Below are positions 1-6,347 of a stretch of 10,020 bases of DNA, piece after piece. A program made the translations under genes and the position numbers. This DNA is from DASUMP01 sp036277635 (lineage in GTDB: Bacteria; Actinomycetota; Acidimicrobiia; IMCC26256; PALSA-610): contig DASUMP010000274.1 in assembly GCA_036277635.1 (NCBI GenBank), forward strand, positions 1 through 10,020. Reading direction: 5' to 3'. The stretch's first letter is position 1, and each line of letters begins with the position of its first letter. The notes under the pieces are model-generated. The model did no database searches and had not been told where the DNA came from. It worked only from the letters and a program-made list of their open reading frames with translations.

Positions 1-98
1 TCGGAGGCGAAGCCGGCCGCGGGGAGGGCGAAGAGGGCCGCGCCGCCGATGGCGGCGGCGATGGCGGCTCCGGCCACGCTCCTGGGGATCACAGACAT
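1..98 (-). CDS. Secreted protein, N-terminal signal peptide only (cut by window edge)
   Basis: The reading frame begins at an ATG on the minus strand and runs off the left edge after 32 codons. The visible peptide starts MSVIPRSVAGAAIAAAIGG and continues as a hydrophobic Ala/Gly/Leu stretch ending around LPAAGFAS. This is a classical N-terminal signal peptide: a short basic n-region with one Arg, an h-region of about 20 residues, and an Ala-rich end. A strong AGGAG motif lies 7 nt before the ATG, which fixes the start. The gene lies 73 nt downstream of the sensor kinase on the same strand, and a copy of the putative regulator octamer lies in that gap. In mycobacteria, mprAB is followed by the serine protease gene pepD, so an envelope protease or chaperone is one guess. 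Nothing in the visible residues shows the mature function. The signal-peptide call is sure; identity is unknown. Confidence 0.8.
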   Translation of the reverse strand, partial: MSVIPRSVAGAAIAAAIGGAALFALPAAGFAS

Positions 99-105
99 CG
101 GGGTG

Positions 106-110
106 CTCCT
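106..110 (-). promoter_or_regulatory. Shine-Dalgarno of the secreted-protein gene
   Basis: Reading the minus strand, AGGAG is followed by 7 nt (CACCCCG) and then the ATG at 98. This is one of the two best ribosome binding sites in the window, and it decides the start of the left-edge gene. Its presence also implies that this gene has a 5' leader, unlike the leaderless-looking genes elsewhere in the window. Confidence 0.75.
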
Positions 111-145
111 CGGTCTGCGCCGGTCTCGTCCCGGCGAACGACCCC

Positions 146-169
146 ATCATCGACGACGTTCCCGAGAAC
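146..169 (-). promoter_or_regulatory. Candidate promoter with regulator octamer before the secreted-protein gene
   Basis: On the minus strand the octamer GTTCTCGG (162-169) is followed, after exactly 10 nt, by GATGAT (146-151). The same octamer, with the same 10-nt gap to a GAnnnT hexamer, precedes the response-regulator gene. A partial second repeat, GTTCTGAG (171-178), lies just upstream and overlaps the kinase stop codon. The octamer also lies within a small inverted repeat, CGTTC-TCGG-GAACG (157-170), which could instead be a short hairpin after the kinase gene. It has no T-tract, so a terminator role is weakly supported. The promoter reading is inference from the shared spacing. Confidence 0.4.
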
Positions 170-171
170 GC

Positions 172-1533
172 TCAGAACCGATCCTGAAGGTTGCCCGAGA
201 GATCGAGCGGCAACGTGAACCCGACCGCCGCTCCCCCTCCGGGCACCTCGTCCACGAACACCGAGCCCGCGTGCAGCTCCACGATCTGGCGCACGATCGC
301 GAGCCCGAGTCCCGAGCCGGGAACCACCTGGGCACCCGGCGCCCGGTAGAAGCGATCGAACACGCGCGCCCGGTCCGCGGGGGCGATGCCCGGACCCCGG
401 TCGCGCACGACGACTCGTCCGTGTGCCACCTCCACGTCGACCGGCTGGTCGCGAGGACTCCACTTGCACGCGTTGTCGAGGAGGTTCGCGACCACACGCT
501 CGAGCAGCGCGACGCGCCCGAACACGACCGAGTCGTCGCTCGTGAGGCGAATCTCGAGTCCGCTGCGACGCCGCGCGCGTTCGACCGCGCGCTCCACCAG
601 CTCGCCGACGACCACCGCCTCAGGCTCGTGTTCGGCCGCGCGCGGGTCGGTCGCGAGATCGACCAGCTCGGTGACCAGATGGGTGAGCTCCTCGAGCTCG
701 GCGGTCGCGTCGGCTAGCACCTCCTGGCGCTGTTCGAGCGGCATGTCGCCGGCGCGCGCGAGCAGCTCGATGTTCGTCCGGAGGCTGGTGAGGGGCGTGC
801 GCAGCTCGTGGCTCGCGTCGGTCACGAGCTGGTGCTGCTGCTCACGCGACAACGACAACGCGCTGACCATCGCGTTGAACGCGCGCGCCAGCCGACCGGT
901 CTCGTCGTCTCGTTCGACCTCGATCGTCTCGGAGAGCTCCTGACTCTGCGCGATGCGTTCGGCGGCGCCGGTGACGCGCTCGACCGGCCGCAGCGCGCGA
1001 CGCGCCGTCAGGAAGCCGACCGCGCCGGCTCCGCTCACGCCGATGCCCGCGGCGATCACGAGGGCGATCCCGAGGCCGCGCAGCGTCGCGTCGACCTCGC
1101 CGAGCGGGCGCGCGACCTGGAGCGCGCGACCATCACCGGCCGGATGGACCAGCACGCGGACGTGAGCGCCTTCAGCGCGCGTGGTGTGGAAGTACGCGCC
1201 GCGCTCGCCCGCGGCGACCTCGAGGTCGGCGGGTTCGACCGGGACCACGATCTCGTCGGCCTCGACGACGACGAGACCGTCGGCGCGCACCAGCTGCACG
1301 AACGTCTCGCCGAACGGGTCGTCGAACAGGTTCGCCGCGAGCAGCCCCCCGAACCGCGGGTTGGCGCGCGTCGCGAGCACCTCGACGGCGCGATCGGCGC
1401 GCGCCACCAGCGACCGATCGACTTCGTCGTAGAGCTGACGGCGCGTGGCGAAGAACGAGAACGCCGCGATGGCGAGTACCGCGATCGCGACCGCAGTCGC
1501 GGTCACGACGGCGAAGCGGGCCCGAAGCGTCAC
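172..1533 (-). CDS. mprB: Two-component sensor histidine kinase, MprB-like
   Basis: A 453-residue membrane-bound sensor kinase that should autophosphorylate on His and pass the phosphate to the regulator encoded just upstream. Order of parts: TM1 about 8-28; an extracytoplasmic sensor region about 29-152; TM2 about 153-176; HAMP about 177-229; the dimerisation/phosphoacceptor helix with DASHELRTPLTSLRTNIELL and His at 242; and a HATPase domain. The ATPase shows the N box (NLLDN, 350-354), G1 (DRGPG, 378-382), F box (FDRF, 392-395) and G2 (GSGLGLA, 406-412), so all catalytic elements are intact. The start is GTG (VTLRARF), overlapping the regulator stop as GTGA, which indicates translational coupling. 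Membership of the HisKA/HAMP kinases is certain. The MprB-like label rests on the H-box sequence and the MprA-like partner. The ligand is unknown, and the sensor region has no motif I recognise. Confidence 0.93.
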   Translation of the reverse strand: MTLRARFAVVTATAVAIAVLAIAAFSFFATRRQLYDEVDRSLVARADRAVEVLATRANPRFGGLLAANLFDDPFGETFVQLVRADGLVVVEADEIVVPVEPADLEVAAGERGAYFHTTRAEGAHVRVLVHPAGDGRALQVARPLGEVDATLRGLGIALVIAAGIGVSGAGAVGFLTARRALRPVERVTGAAERIAQSQELSETIEVERDDETGRLARAFNAMVSALSLSREQQHQLVTDASHELRTPLTSLRTNIELLARAGDMPLEQRQEVLADATAELEELTHLVTELVDLATDPRAAEHEPEAVVVGELVERAVERARRRSGLEIRLTSDDSVVFGRVALLERVVANLLDNACKWSPRDQPVDVEVAHGRVVVRDRGPGIAPADRARVFDRFYRAPGAQVVPGSGLGLAIVRQIVELHAGSVFVDEVPGGGAAVGFTLPLDLSGNLQDRF

Positions 1534-2201
1534 GGCTCGCGCACGACGTATCCCACGCCACGCACGGTGTGCAGCAGGCGGGGCGCCCCGTCGACTTCCA
1601 TCTTGCGCCGCAGGTAGCTCACGTAGACATCGAGCGAGCTCGCGGTGCCGAAGTCGTAGCCCCAGATCCGGTCGGAGATGAGCTCTCGGGTGAGCACCTG
1701 GCCGGCGTTGATCATCAGCAGCTCGAGCAACGCGAACTCGGTACGGGTGAGGTGCAGCTCGGTCTCGCCGCGACGCACGATGCGCGCACCGGGATCGAGG
1801 GTGAGGTCGGCGACCTCGAGGACACGACGGTCGTCTCCGGACCCGGTGCGCCGGACGAGTGCCCGCAAGCGCGCCAGCAGCTCTTCGAGCGCGAACGGCT
1901 TCACCAAATAGTCGTCGGCGCCCGCGTCGAGACCGGCGACCCGGTCGGAGACGAGGTGGCGAGCGGTCAGCACCAGGATCGGCGTGCGGTCGCCGCGAGC
2001 GCGCAACGCGCGACACACCTCGAGCCCGTCGACCCGCGGCATCACCACGTCGAGGACCATGGCGTCGGGAGGGTCCTGTTCCACCGCGCCGAGCGCTTCT
2101 ACCCCGTCGCTCGCGGTCGCGACGTCGTAGCCCTCGAACGTGAGCGCACGCTGCACCGAAGTCCGGACACCGGGGTCGTCGTCGACGACAAGGATCCGCA
2201 T
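1530..2201 (-). CDS. mprA: OmpR-family response regulator, MprA-like
   Basis: A 223-residue transcription factor with a receiver domain (1-117) and a winged-helix DNA-binding domain (about 127-221). Receiver landmarks are the acidic pocket in VVDDDP (D7-D9), phosphoacceptor D51 in VLDVVMP, T79 in LVLTAR and K101 in LVKPFALEELL. The effector domain ends with the typical LDVYVSYLRRKMEVDG and LHTVRGVGYVVREP. The start MRILVVDDDP and the receiver wording closely match mycobacterial MprA as I remember it. MprA works with MprB in envelope stress and persistence; carrying that role over here is inference. The start is the ATG at the MRIL motif. No Shine-Dalgarno precedes it, and a GACACT hexamer lies 6 nt upstream, which suggests a leaderless mRNA. 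A direct-repeat operator lies in the 53-bp gap to the divergent hydrolase gene, so autoregulation is likely. Confidence 0.95.
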   Translation of the reverse strand: MRILVVDDDPGVRTSVQRALTFEGYDVATASDGVEALGAVEQDPPDAMVLDVVMPRVDGLEVCRALRARGDRTPILVLTARHLVSDRVAGLDAGADDYLVKPFALEELLARLRALVRRTGSGDDRRVLEVADLTLDPGARIVRRGETELHLTRTEFALLELLMINAGQVLTRELISDRIWGYDFGTASSLDVYVSYLRRKMEVDGAPRLLHTVRGVGYVVREP

Positions 2202-2207
2202 GGCAGC

Positions 2208-2213
2208 AGTGTC
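2208..2213 (-). promoter_or_regulatory. Candidate -10 element of the regulator/kinase operon
   Basis: On the minus strand GACACT ends 6 nt before the regulator ATG and starts 10 nt after the proximal GTTCTCGG octamer. It departs from the TANNNT consensus at its first base. No -35 hexamer is recognisable at 17-bp spacing, which would suit a promoter that depends on an activator. The call is weak on its own and is helped by the matching spacing at 146-169. Confidence 0.35.
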
Positions 2214-2223
2214 GCAGGTGAAT

Positions 2224-2242
2224 CCGAGAACTCGCCGAGAAG
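2224..2242. promoter_or_regulatory. Direct-repeat operator, probable binding site of the MprA-like regulator
   Basis: On the minus strand the site reads CTTCTCGG-CGA-GTTCTCGG: two octamers identical in seven bases, separated by 3 bp (period 11 bp). OmpR-family regulators bind tandem half-sites about one helical turn apart, and the mycobacterial MprA box is described as two 8-bp direct repeats with a 3-bp spacer. The site lies in the 53-bp gap between the regulator and the divergent hydrolase. Relative to the regulator it covers about -41 to -23. Relative to the hydrolase it abuts the -10 hexamer, so one bound dimer could activate or autoregulate the operon while repressing the hydrolase. The repeat is seen; binding is inferred. 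Confidence 0.55.
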
Positions 2243-2248
2243 TACGCT
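2243..2248 (+). promoter_or_regulatory. Candidate -10 element for leaderless hydrolase mRNA
   Basis: TACGCT fits TANNNT and is followed by 6 nt and then the hydrolase ATG, so transcription would start at or near the start codon. No Shine-Dalgarno is visible. The element touches the end of the direct-repeat operator, so a regulator bound there would be expected to hinder RNA polymerase. Confidence 0.45.
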
Positions 2249-2254
2249 GCTCCG

Positions 2255-3133
2255 ATGACGGTTGCGCCGGCCCGGCGACCGCAGCGTACGGCGACCGACG
2301 GCCCGCCGCTGCCGCGGGGGCGGCGCATCGAGCTCGGCGGACGCGGCACCACGTTCGTGCGCGAGGTGGACGGCCCGCCCGGAGCACCCACCCTCTTGTT
2401 GTTGCACGGATGGCTCGCGAGCGGCGGACTCAACTGGTTCACCGCGTTCGACGATCTGGCCCGGCATTTCCGCGTCGTCGCCCCCGACGTGCGCGGCCAC
2501 GCGCGTGGGCTGCGCAGCCGTCGCATCTTCCGGCTCGCTGACTGCGCCGACGACTGCGCCGAGACGCTCGTCGAGCTCGGGACGGGCCCGGTCATCGCGG
2601 TCGGCTACTCGATGGGCGGCCCGATCGCGCAGCTCTTCTGGCAGCGTCATCGCGACCTGTGCGCCGGGTTGGTGCTGTGCGCGACCGCGGGCGGCTTCAT
2701 GCCCGGGACCCGGGAACGACTCGCGTCGCAAGCCGTGATGGCCGCGGTCGCCGGGACCACCCGCGTCGGGTCGTTGCTGACGAGGCTGCCGGGCGCGCCG
2801 CCGGTCGCGTTCCCCTTCGGGCGCGCCGCGAGCATGCCGGCGTGGGCGGCGGCCGAGATGCGCCGCCACGACCTGCGCCTGGTGATCGAGGCGGGACACT
2901 CGATCTCGACGTACCACGCGCGGTGGCTCCCCGACGTCGATGTCCCGACGGCTGCGGTCGTCACCACGCACGACCGCGCCGTCGCCCCGCGTCTGCAGTA
3001 CGAGATGGCGGCCGCGATCCCCCACGCCACGGTGCATCCGATCTTCGACGGTCACCTCGCGTGCGCGCGTCCGTCGTTCGCGGCCCCACTGCGTCGCGCC
3101 TGCCTCGACGTCGCGACGCGCGCGTTCGGCTAG
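2255..3133 (+). CDS. Alpha/beta-hydrolase fold protein
   Basis: A 292-residue protein of the alpha/beta-hydrolase superfamily. Visible landmarks are the oxyanion-hole strand LLLLHGW (47-53), the nucleophile elbow GYSMGG with Ser119, a probable catalytic acid Asp240 in VTTHDRAV, and a catalytic His267 in FDGHLAC. The order Ser-Asp-His and the spacing suit a complete catalytic triad. The region about 145-205 would form the cap. The first 25 residues are Arg/Pro-rich and unlike a signal peptide, so the enzyme is probably cytoplasmic. The substrate cannot be read from the sequence; esterase, lipase-like and epoxide- or haloalkane-processing activities all share this fold. It is transcribed away from the MprAB-like pair over a shared operator, which hints at co-regulation with envelope stress. 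It ends one base from the stop codon of the convergent 85-residue gene. Confidence 0.9.
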   Translation: MTVAPARRPQRTATDGPPLPRGRRIELGGRGTTFVREVDGPPGAPTLLLLHGWLASGGLNWFTAFDDLARHFRVVAPDVRGHARGLRSRRIFRLADCADDCAETLVELGTGPVIAVGYSMGGPIAQLFWQRHRDLCAGLVLCATAGGFMPGTRERLASQAVMAAVAGTTRVGSLLTRLPGAPPVAFPFGRAASMPAWAAAEMRRHDLRLVIEAGHSISTYHARWLPDVDVPTAAVVTTHDRAVAPRLQYEMAAAIPHATVHPIFDGHLACARPSFAAPLRRACLDVATRAFG

Positions 3134-3134
3134 C

Positions 3135-3392
3135 TCAGGGGGTCGCGTCGCTGGGTTCGTCGTCGGCGTCGTCGGCGTCGGTCTCGGCGAGCGCTCGGAG
3201 CTCGGCGAGCGCGCTGTGCACGAGTCCGTCCCCGTGCGGCACGTTCTCGACTGCTTCGCCACCCAACGCCTCTTCCCACACGTCGGGACTCGGCGCCCGC
3301 TCCGCCGCTTCGACCAGCGCCGCGGCGGCGGCCGCGAGCGTCTCGTGACCCTCGTCGACGACGATCGCGTCCTTGTCGTGGCCGGGGCTCAT
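3135..3392 (-). CDS. Small acidic protein, last gene of the coiled-coil operon
   Basis: An 85-residue protein with no family I recognise. It has an Ala-rich predicted helix (about 18-32), a middle segment PSPDVWEEALGGEAVENVPHGDG, a second short helix about 58-70 (HSALAELRALAE), and a very acidic tail (TDADDADDEPSD). No signal peptide or membrane segment is present. Its ATG overlaps the TGA of the coiled-coil gene as ATGA, and GAGGAAG lies 5 nt before the ATG, so start and reality are well supported despite its size. Coupled expression suggests that it partners the coiled-coil protein, whose C-terminal tail is basic (SSRKRR). An electrostatic contact between the acidic and basic tails is a guess. 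The overlapping frames here are shadows. Confidence 0.75.
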   Translation of the reverse strand: MSPGHDKDAIVVDEGHETLAAAAAALVEAAERAPSPDVWEEALGGEAVENVPHGDGLVHSALAELRALAETDADDADDEPSDATP

Positions 3393-5359
3393 CGCCGCTT
3401 CCTCGACGACCGGTCGGCATTGCCGAGCGCCGCCTCCGACGCGAGCGCCGTCAGCTCCGCCATCGCCTCGCGCCGCAACCCGTCGGTCTGCTCGCCCTTG
3501 CGGGTCGCGGCCTTGGCCGGCGCCTTCGCCGCGGGGACCGGGGCCGGGACCGGGACCGGGGCTGGCGCCGGCGCGGCTTCGTCGACTGCGTGCTTCCGCT
3601 CGGCCTGGGCCACGACGCGTGCCGCGTCGAGCTGGGCGCGGGTGTCGGCCAGCTCGGCGCGCAGCTGGTCGATCTCGCTGCGCAGCGCGTCGGTTCCGGC
3701 GGCCGCCTCCTCGAGTCGGGCCACCTCCTCCCGACCGACGGTGACCTGGTGCTCGAGCTTCGTCGCCTGCCGACGCAGCTTGGTGAGCTCGGCGCGCGCC
3801 GCGGCGGCGTCGCGCACGCGTTCCTCGTCGGCTTCGCGCTGCGCCTGGGCGGCCGTGCTCTCCGACGAGGCGCGAGCCTCCGCCGCCGCGAGACGGTCGG
3901 CGGCTTCCGCGAGCTGGTCGGTGACCTCGGCGAGCTGGCCGTCGAGGTCGGCGACGCGCGCCGCGTGCTCGTCACGCTCGGACCGGATCGCCACGAGCTC
4001 GGCCTCGAGCTCGGCGAGACGCGACTGCAGCAGATCCTGCGCGCCTTCGAGCTCAGCGACGCGCGCCGCGGCGCGCTCACCGTGGGCTCGGGCGTCGGCG
4101 AGCTCGTGTTCGAGGCGGTCGGCGTCGGCGTTGAGCTCTTCGAAGGCGCTGCGCGCCTCGTCGAGGACTCCCGACAGCTTGGCGACGGTCCGGTCGGCCT
4201 TCGCCTGAGCCTTGCGCGACACGTCGAGGTCGCGCTCGAGCTGCGCGATCTGCTCGGACAGCTCAGCGCGCACGCCGGCCACCGAGAGGTCGGCCTCGGC
4301 CCGCAGCGCCGCCAACGTCCGTTCGGCGTCGGCGGCGACCGCGTCGACCTCGGCCGTCGCGGCTGCGAGCTGCGCGTCGCGCTCGACGATCTCCGCTTCG
4401 AGCTCGGCGATCCTCGCCTCGAGCTCCCGCAGTGTGGCGTCGCGCTGAGCGATCGTGGATTCGTACTCGGCGAGGCGCGCTTCGCGGTCCGAGAGCTGGG
4501 AGCGCAGGTCGTCGGCGACCGACGCGAGCTTCGACACGCGGTCGTCGCGGCTCAACGCGTCGACTTCGGCAGCGAGCCGATCACGCTCGACAGTGGTGTC
4601 GCGCAGCGCGTGCTGCACTTCGGTGAGCCGCGCGAGCTGCTCGTCGGCCCGCCGGTGCGCGGTCTCGGTGGCGCTCTCGAGGCGGCGTTCGAGGTCGCGC
4701 CGAGCGACGAGCTCACGTTCGAGCTCCTTGCGCGCCTCGGTCCGTTCGCGCTGCTCGGCGCGGAGCTGATCCGAGTACTCCTGGCTCAGCGCGACCTGAT
4801 CCTCGAACATGTGGTGCAGACGGACGATCTCGTCACTCTTGCGCGCGAGCTCCGCTTCCAGCCGCTGCACTTCCTTCTGTGCCTCGACGCGCGCCTCGCG
4901 CGTCGCCGCGAACCGGACCTTGGCCGCGTCGCGTGTCGTCCGCTCCCGCAGCTGCTGGAGCTCGCGTCGAACGGTCGCAGCCTCCTTCTCGGCGCGCCGG
5001 CGGGCTTCGGCCTCCTGCTCGAGCCGCTTGCGCTGCTCGAGCACGAGCGCGCGCGCTTCCTCGGCGGCGCGACCGTTCAGGCGCGCGGCTTGTTCGAGCT
5101 CCGTCGCTCGTTGGCGCAGCGCCCGCCCGCGGGTGACGGTCGCGTCGGCGACCGCGACGGGCTCGATGGTCAGCTCGGGCTCCGGGGGCAGCGGCTCGTC
5201 GCGCTCCGCGACGATCTCGTCGAGCAGCAGCTTCCGGCGCACCGGAGCATCGTCGACGGGTTCGTCCACGGCGCTCGCGGCGGCCTGCTGGCGGTCCGAG
5301 GGGACGGTAGGCATGCCACCGTCTGTTTCGGCGCCGACCGCGTCGGCCTTGACCGTCAT
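3389..5359 (-). CDS. Long coiled-coil protein of unknown function
   Basis: A 656-residue protein in three parts. Residues 1-75 are a Pro/Asp/Glu-rich, probably disordered head. Residues about 76-593 form one nearly continuous coiled coil, rich in Glu, Ala, Arg and Leu. Residues 595-618 are a Pro/Ala/Val linker, followed by a short helix and a basic end (SSRKRR). I see no Trp or Cys and only a few aromatic residues. One less regular patch, EIVRLHHMFEDQVALSQEYS (177-196), may be a hinge. No Walker motifs, ABC signature, signal peptide or membrane segment are visible, so it is not an SMC/Rad50 ATPase. It resembles filament-forming or scaffold coiled coils only in general character; low complexity makes family assignment unreliable. 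The start used is the ATG overlapping the lipoprotein stop (ATGA). Met16 (5314) has a slightly better upstream GGTGG and is the alternative. A downstream ATGA overlap links it to the small acidic gene. Confidence 0.85.
   Translation of the reverse strand: MTVKADAVGAETDGGMPTVPSDRQQAAASAVDEPVDDAPVRRKLLLDEIVAERDEPLPPEPELTIEPVAVADATVTRGRALRQRATELEQAARLNGRAAEEARALVLEQRKRLEQEAEARRRAEKEAATVRRELQQLRERTTRDAAKVRFAATREARVEAQKEVQRLEAELARKSDEIVRLHHMFEDQVALSQEYSDQLRAEQRERTEARKELERELVARRDLERRLESATETAHRRADEQLARLTEVQHALRDTTVERDRLAAEVDALSRDDRVSKLASVADDLRSQLSDREARLAEYESTIAQRDATLRELEARIAELEAEIVERDAQLAAATAEVDAVAADAERTLAALRAEADLSVAGVRAELSEQIAQLERDLDVSRKAQAKADRTVAKLSGVLDEARSAFEELNADADRLEHELADARAHGERAAARVAELEGAQDLLQSRLAELEAELVAIRSERDEHAARVADLDGQLAEVTDQLAEAADRLAAAEARASSESTAAQAQREADEERVRDAAAARAELTKLRRQATKLEHQVTVGREEVARLEEAAAGTDALRSEIDQLRAELADTRAQLDAARVVAQAERKHAVDEAAPAPAPVPVPAPVPAAKAPAKAATRKGEQTDGLRREAMAELTALASEAALGNADRSSRKRR
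3398..3404 (-). promoter_or_regulatory. Shine-Dalgarno of the 85-residue acidic protein
   Basis: On the minus strand GAGGAAG is followed by 5 nt (CGGCG) and the ATG at 3392. It lies inside the last codons of the coiled-coil gene (the SSRKRR tail). It gives the small gene its own ribosome loading site besides the ATGA coupling. Confidence 0.7.
3533..3561 (+). repeat. G-run repeat (G-quadruplex motif) in the Pro/Ala linker codons
   Basis: The plus strand carries five runs of three or four G (3533-3536, 3540-3543, 3546-3548, 3552-3554, 3558-3561) separated by ACC, CC, ACC and ACC. This satisfies the usual G3+N1-7 pattern for an intramolecular quadruplex with one spare run. The plus strand is the template strand of the coiled-coil gene, where the complement encodes the alternating Pro/Val/Ala linker. 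The tandem GGGACC unit may equally be only the result of repeating Pro and Val codons at high GC. Confidence 0.7.
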
Positions 5360-6309
5360 CCGGTGCGGACCGGGCCGGTGTCGACCACCTCGAACGCGGT
5401 GCCGGGGACCGACCGCAGCTGGCGGAGGTCGTCGTCGTCCCAGCGGGGATCGGCGGCGCCGGTCACGTACCAGTTCGAGCCGTTGTCGGCGACGATCATC
5501 CCGAACTCCCGCAGGGCCTCGAGCACCACCCGGGCTTGGCCCCGGTAGCCCGACAGGTCGAAGTCGGCGCGCAGCCGGAACCGCAGCCCCATCGGCGGCA
5601 GGTTCGGGTCGGTCGAGCTCGACGCGAAGTGGGTGGCGGGGAGCACGAACCCGCGCTGGGTGCGGCTCACGGTGAAGCGCAGGGCGTGCGGGATGCGGCC
5701 GGCGGCCACCTCGTCGTAGCGCACGAGCCCGGCGAAGATCGGCAGCCCGGCGGCGTCCGCCGACGTCCAGCCGAGAGGTCGGAGCGCGTTCGAGCGCAGG
5801 TCGAAGCGGGCGCCCGAGTCGGCCTTCCACCCCGACGTCGTGCGGAACGCCCGGTACAGCTCGTAGAGCTCGCAGTGGTCGCGGTCGACCGCGATGACGT
5901 GCCGGTCGCCGTCGGCGTACGGACCGCCCTCGACCGGCGCGTCGAGCGGGACCGGGTACGGCCCGGGATCGCTCTCGTCGCCGTACGCAGTGAAGCGGAT
6001 CGGGACCTCGGGCTGGTTCCAGCGCACCGTCACGTACGGGATCCCGTACGCGCCGTCGCCGCCGAAGTCGGGATGGAGGAAGTCGCCGCCGTTCGCGTTG
6101 ATCGACGCGATGTAGGCGGACGAGCGCGCGTGGACGGGCAGACCGGTCACCGGCTGGTTCCACGGGTTGTCGGCCGGGAACACCCGGCAGCGTTCGAGCG
6201 CGCCGTTCGGCGTGCCGCCGCCGGGCATCCGGAACGGCAGGAGCGACGGGGTGCACGCCGCGGCGAGGACGGCGACGGTCGTGGCGGCGACCAGGGTTCG
6301 GATCCGCAT
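5356..6309 (-). CDS. Predicted lipoprotein of an uncharacterised conserved family
   Basis: A 317-residue exported protein. The N-terminus MRIRTLVAATTVAVLAAAC has two Arg, a hydrophobic core and a lipobox-like LAAAC with Cys19. The -3 residue is Ala, so lipidation is likely but not certain. The mature part is a single globular domain with distinctive blocks: FPADNPWNQPVTGLPV (44-59); a Gly/Asp-rich YGIPYVTV segment (88-95); DRHVIAVDRDHCELYELY (135-152); the SGWKADSG block (159-166); LRSNALRP (171-178); SADAAGLPIFAGLVRYDEV (183-201); and ADNGSNWYVTGAADPRWDDDDL (274-295). I recall these blocks from unannotated secreted proteins of soil bacteria but know no function. Conserved Asp, Trp and His residues would allow binding or hydrolysis of a polar ligand such as a glycan; this is not shown. 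The ATG has only a weak upstream GGGG. Its stop overlaps the coiled-coil start (ATGA). Confidence 0.85.
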   Translation of the reverse strand: MRIRTLVAATTVAVLAAACTPSLLPFRMPGGGTPNGALERCRVFPADNPWNQPVTGLPVHARSSAYIASINANGGDFLHPDFGGDGAYGIPYVTVRWNQPEVPIRFTAYGDESDPGPYPVPLDAPVEGGPYADGDRHVIAVDRDHCELYELYRAFRTTSGWKADSGARFDLRSNALRPLGWTSADAAGLPIFAGLVRYDEVAAGRIPHALRFTVSRTQRGFVLPATHFASSSTDPNLPPMGLRFRLRADFDLSGYRGQARVVLEALREFGMIVADNGSNWYVTGAADPRWDDDDLRQLRSVPGTAFEVVDTGPVRTG

Positions 6310-6347
6310 CGCCCCGGTATCGGCGCGAACCGACCCGGCCCTGACCG

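Noticed and set aside
157..170. Intrinsic terminator after the kinase gene
   Set aside because: The 5-bp stem CGTTC/GAACG has no T-tract and is largely made of the operator-like octamer, which explains it better.
172..2595. A single 807-codon minus-strand frame covering both the kinase and the regulator region
   Set aside because: Only the part from GTG 1533 reads as a kinase. The upstream part is out of frame with the regulator and is Arg-rich shadow, so this is not a hybrid kinase-regulator fusion.
3130..3420. A 96-codon minus-strand frame overlapping the small acidic protein
   Set aside because: It is Arg-rich in the manner of GC shadows and lacks the ribosome site. The 85-codon frame has GAGGAAG at good spacing and the ATGA overlap.
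3389..5359. SMC/Rad50-type chromosome protein
   Set aside because: The coiled coil has no Walker A, Walker B or signature motif and no hinge domain, so resemblance to SMC proteins is only low-complexity coil.
3590..5548. A 652-codon open frame on the plus strand across the coiled-coil gene
   Set aside because: It is antisense to a gene with clear heptad-type protein sequence and two coupled overlaps. Long antisense frames are expected at this GC with Glu/Leu/Ala/Arg codons, and its translation has no recognisable domain.
5357..6256. Extension of the coiled-coil gene upstream to 6256
   Set aside because: The added residues are Arg/Pro-rich and out of frame with the lipoprotein, whose signal peptide and patterned blocks make it the real gene there.
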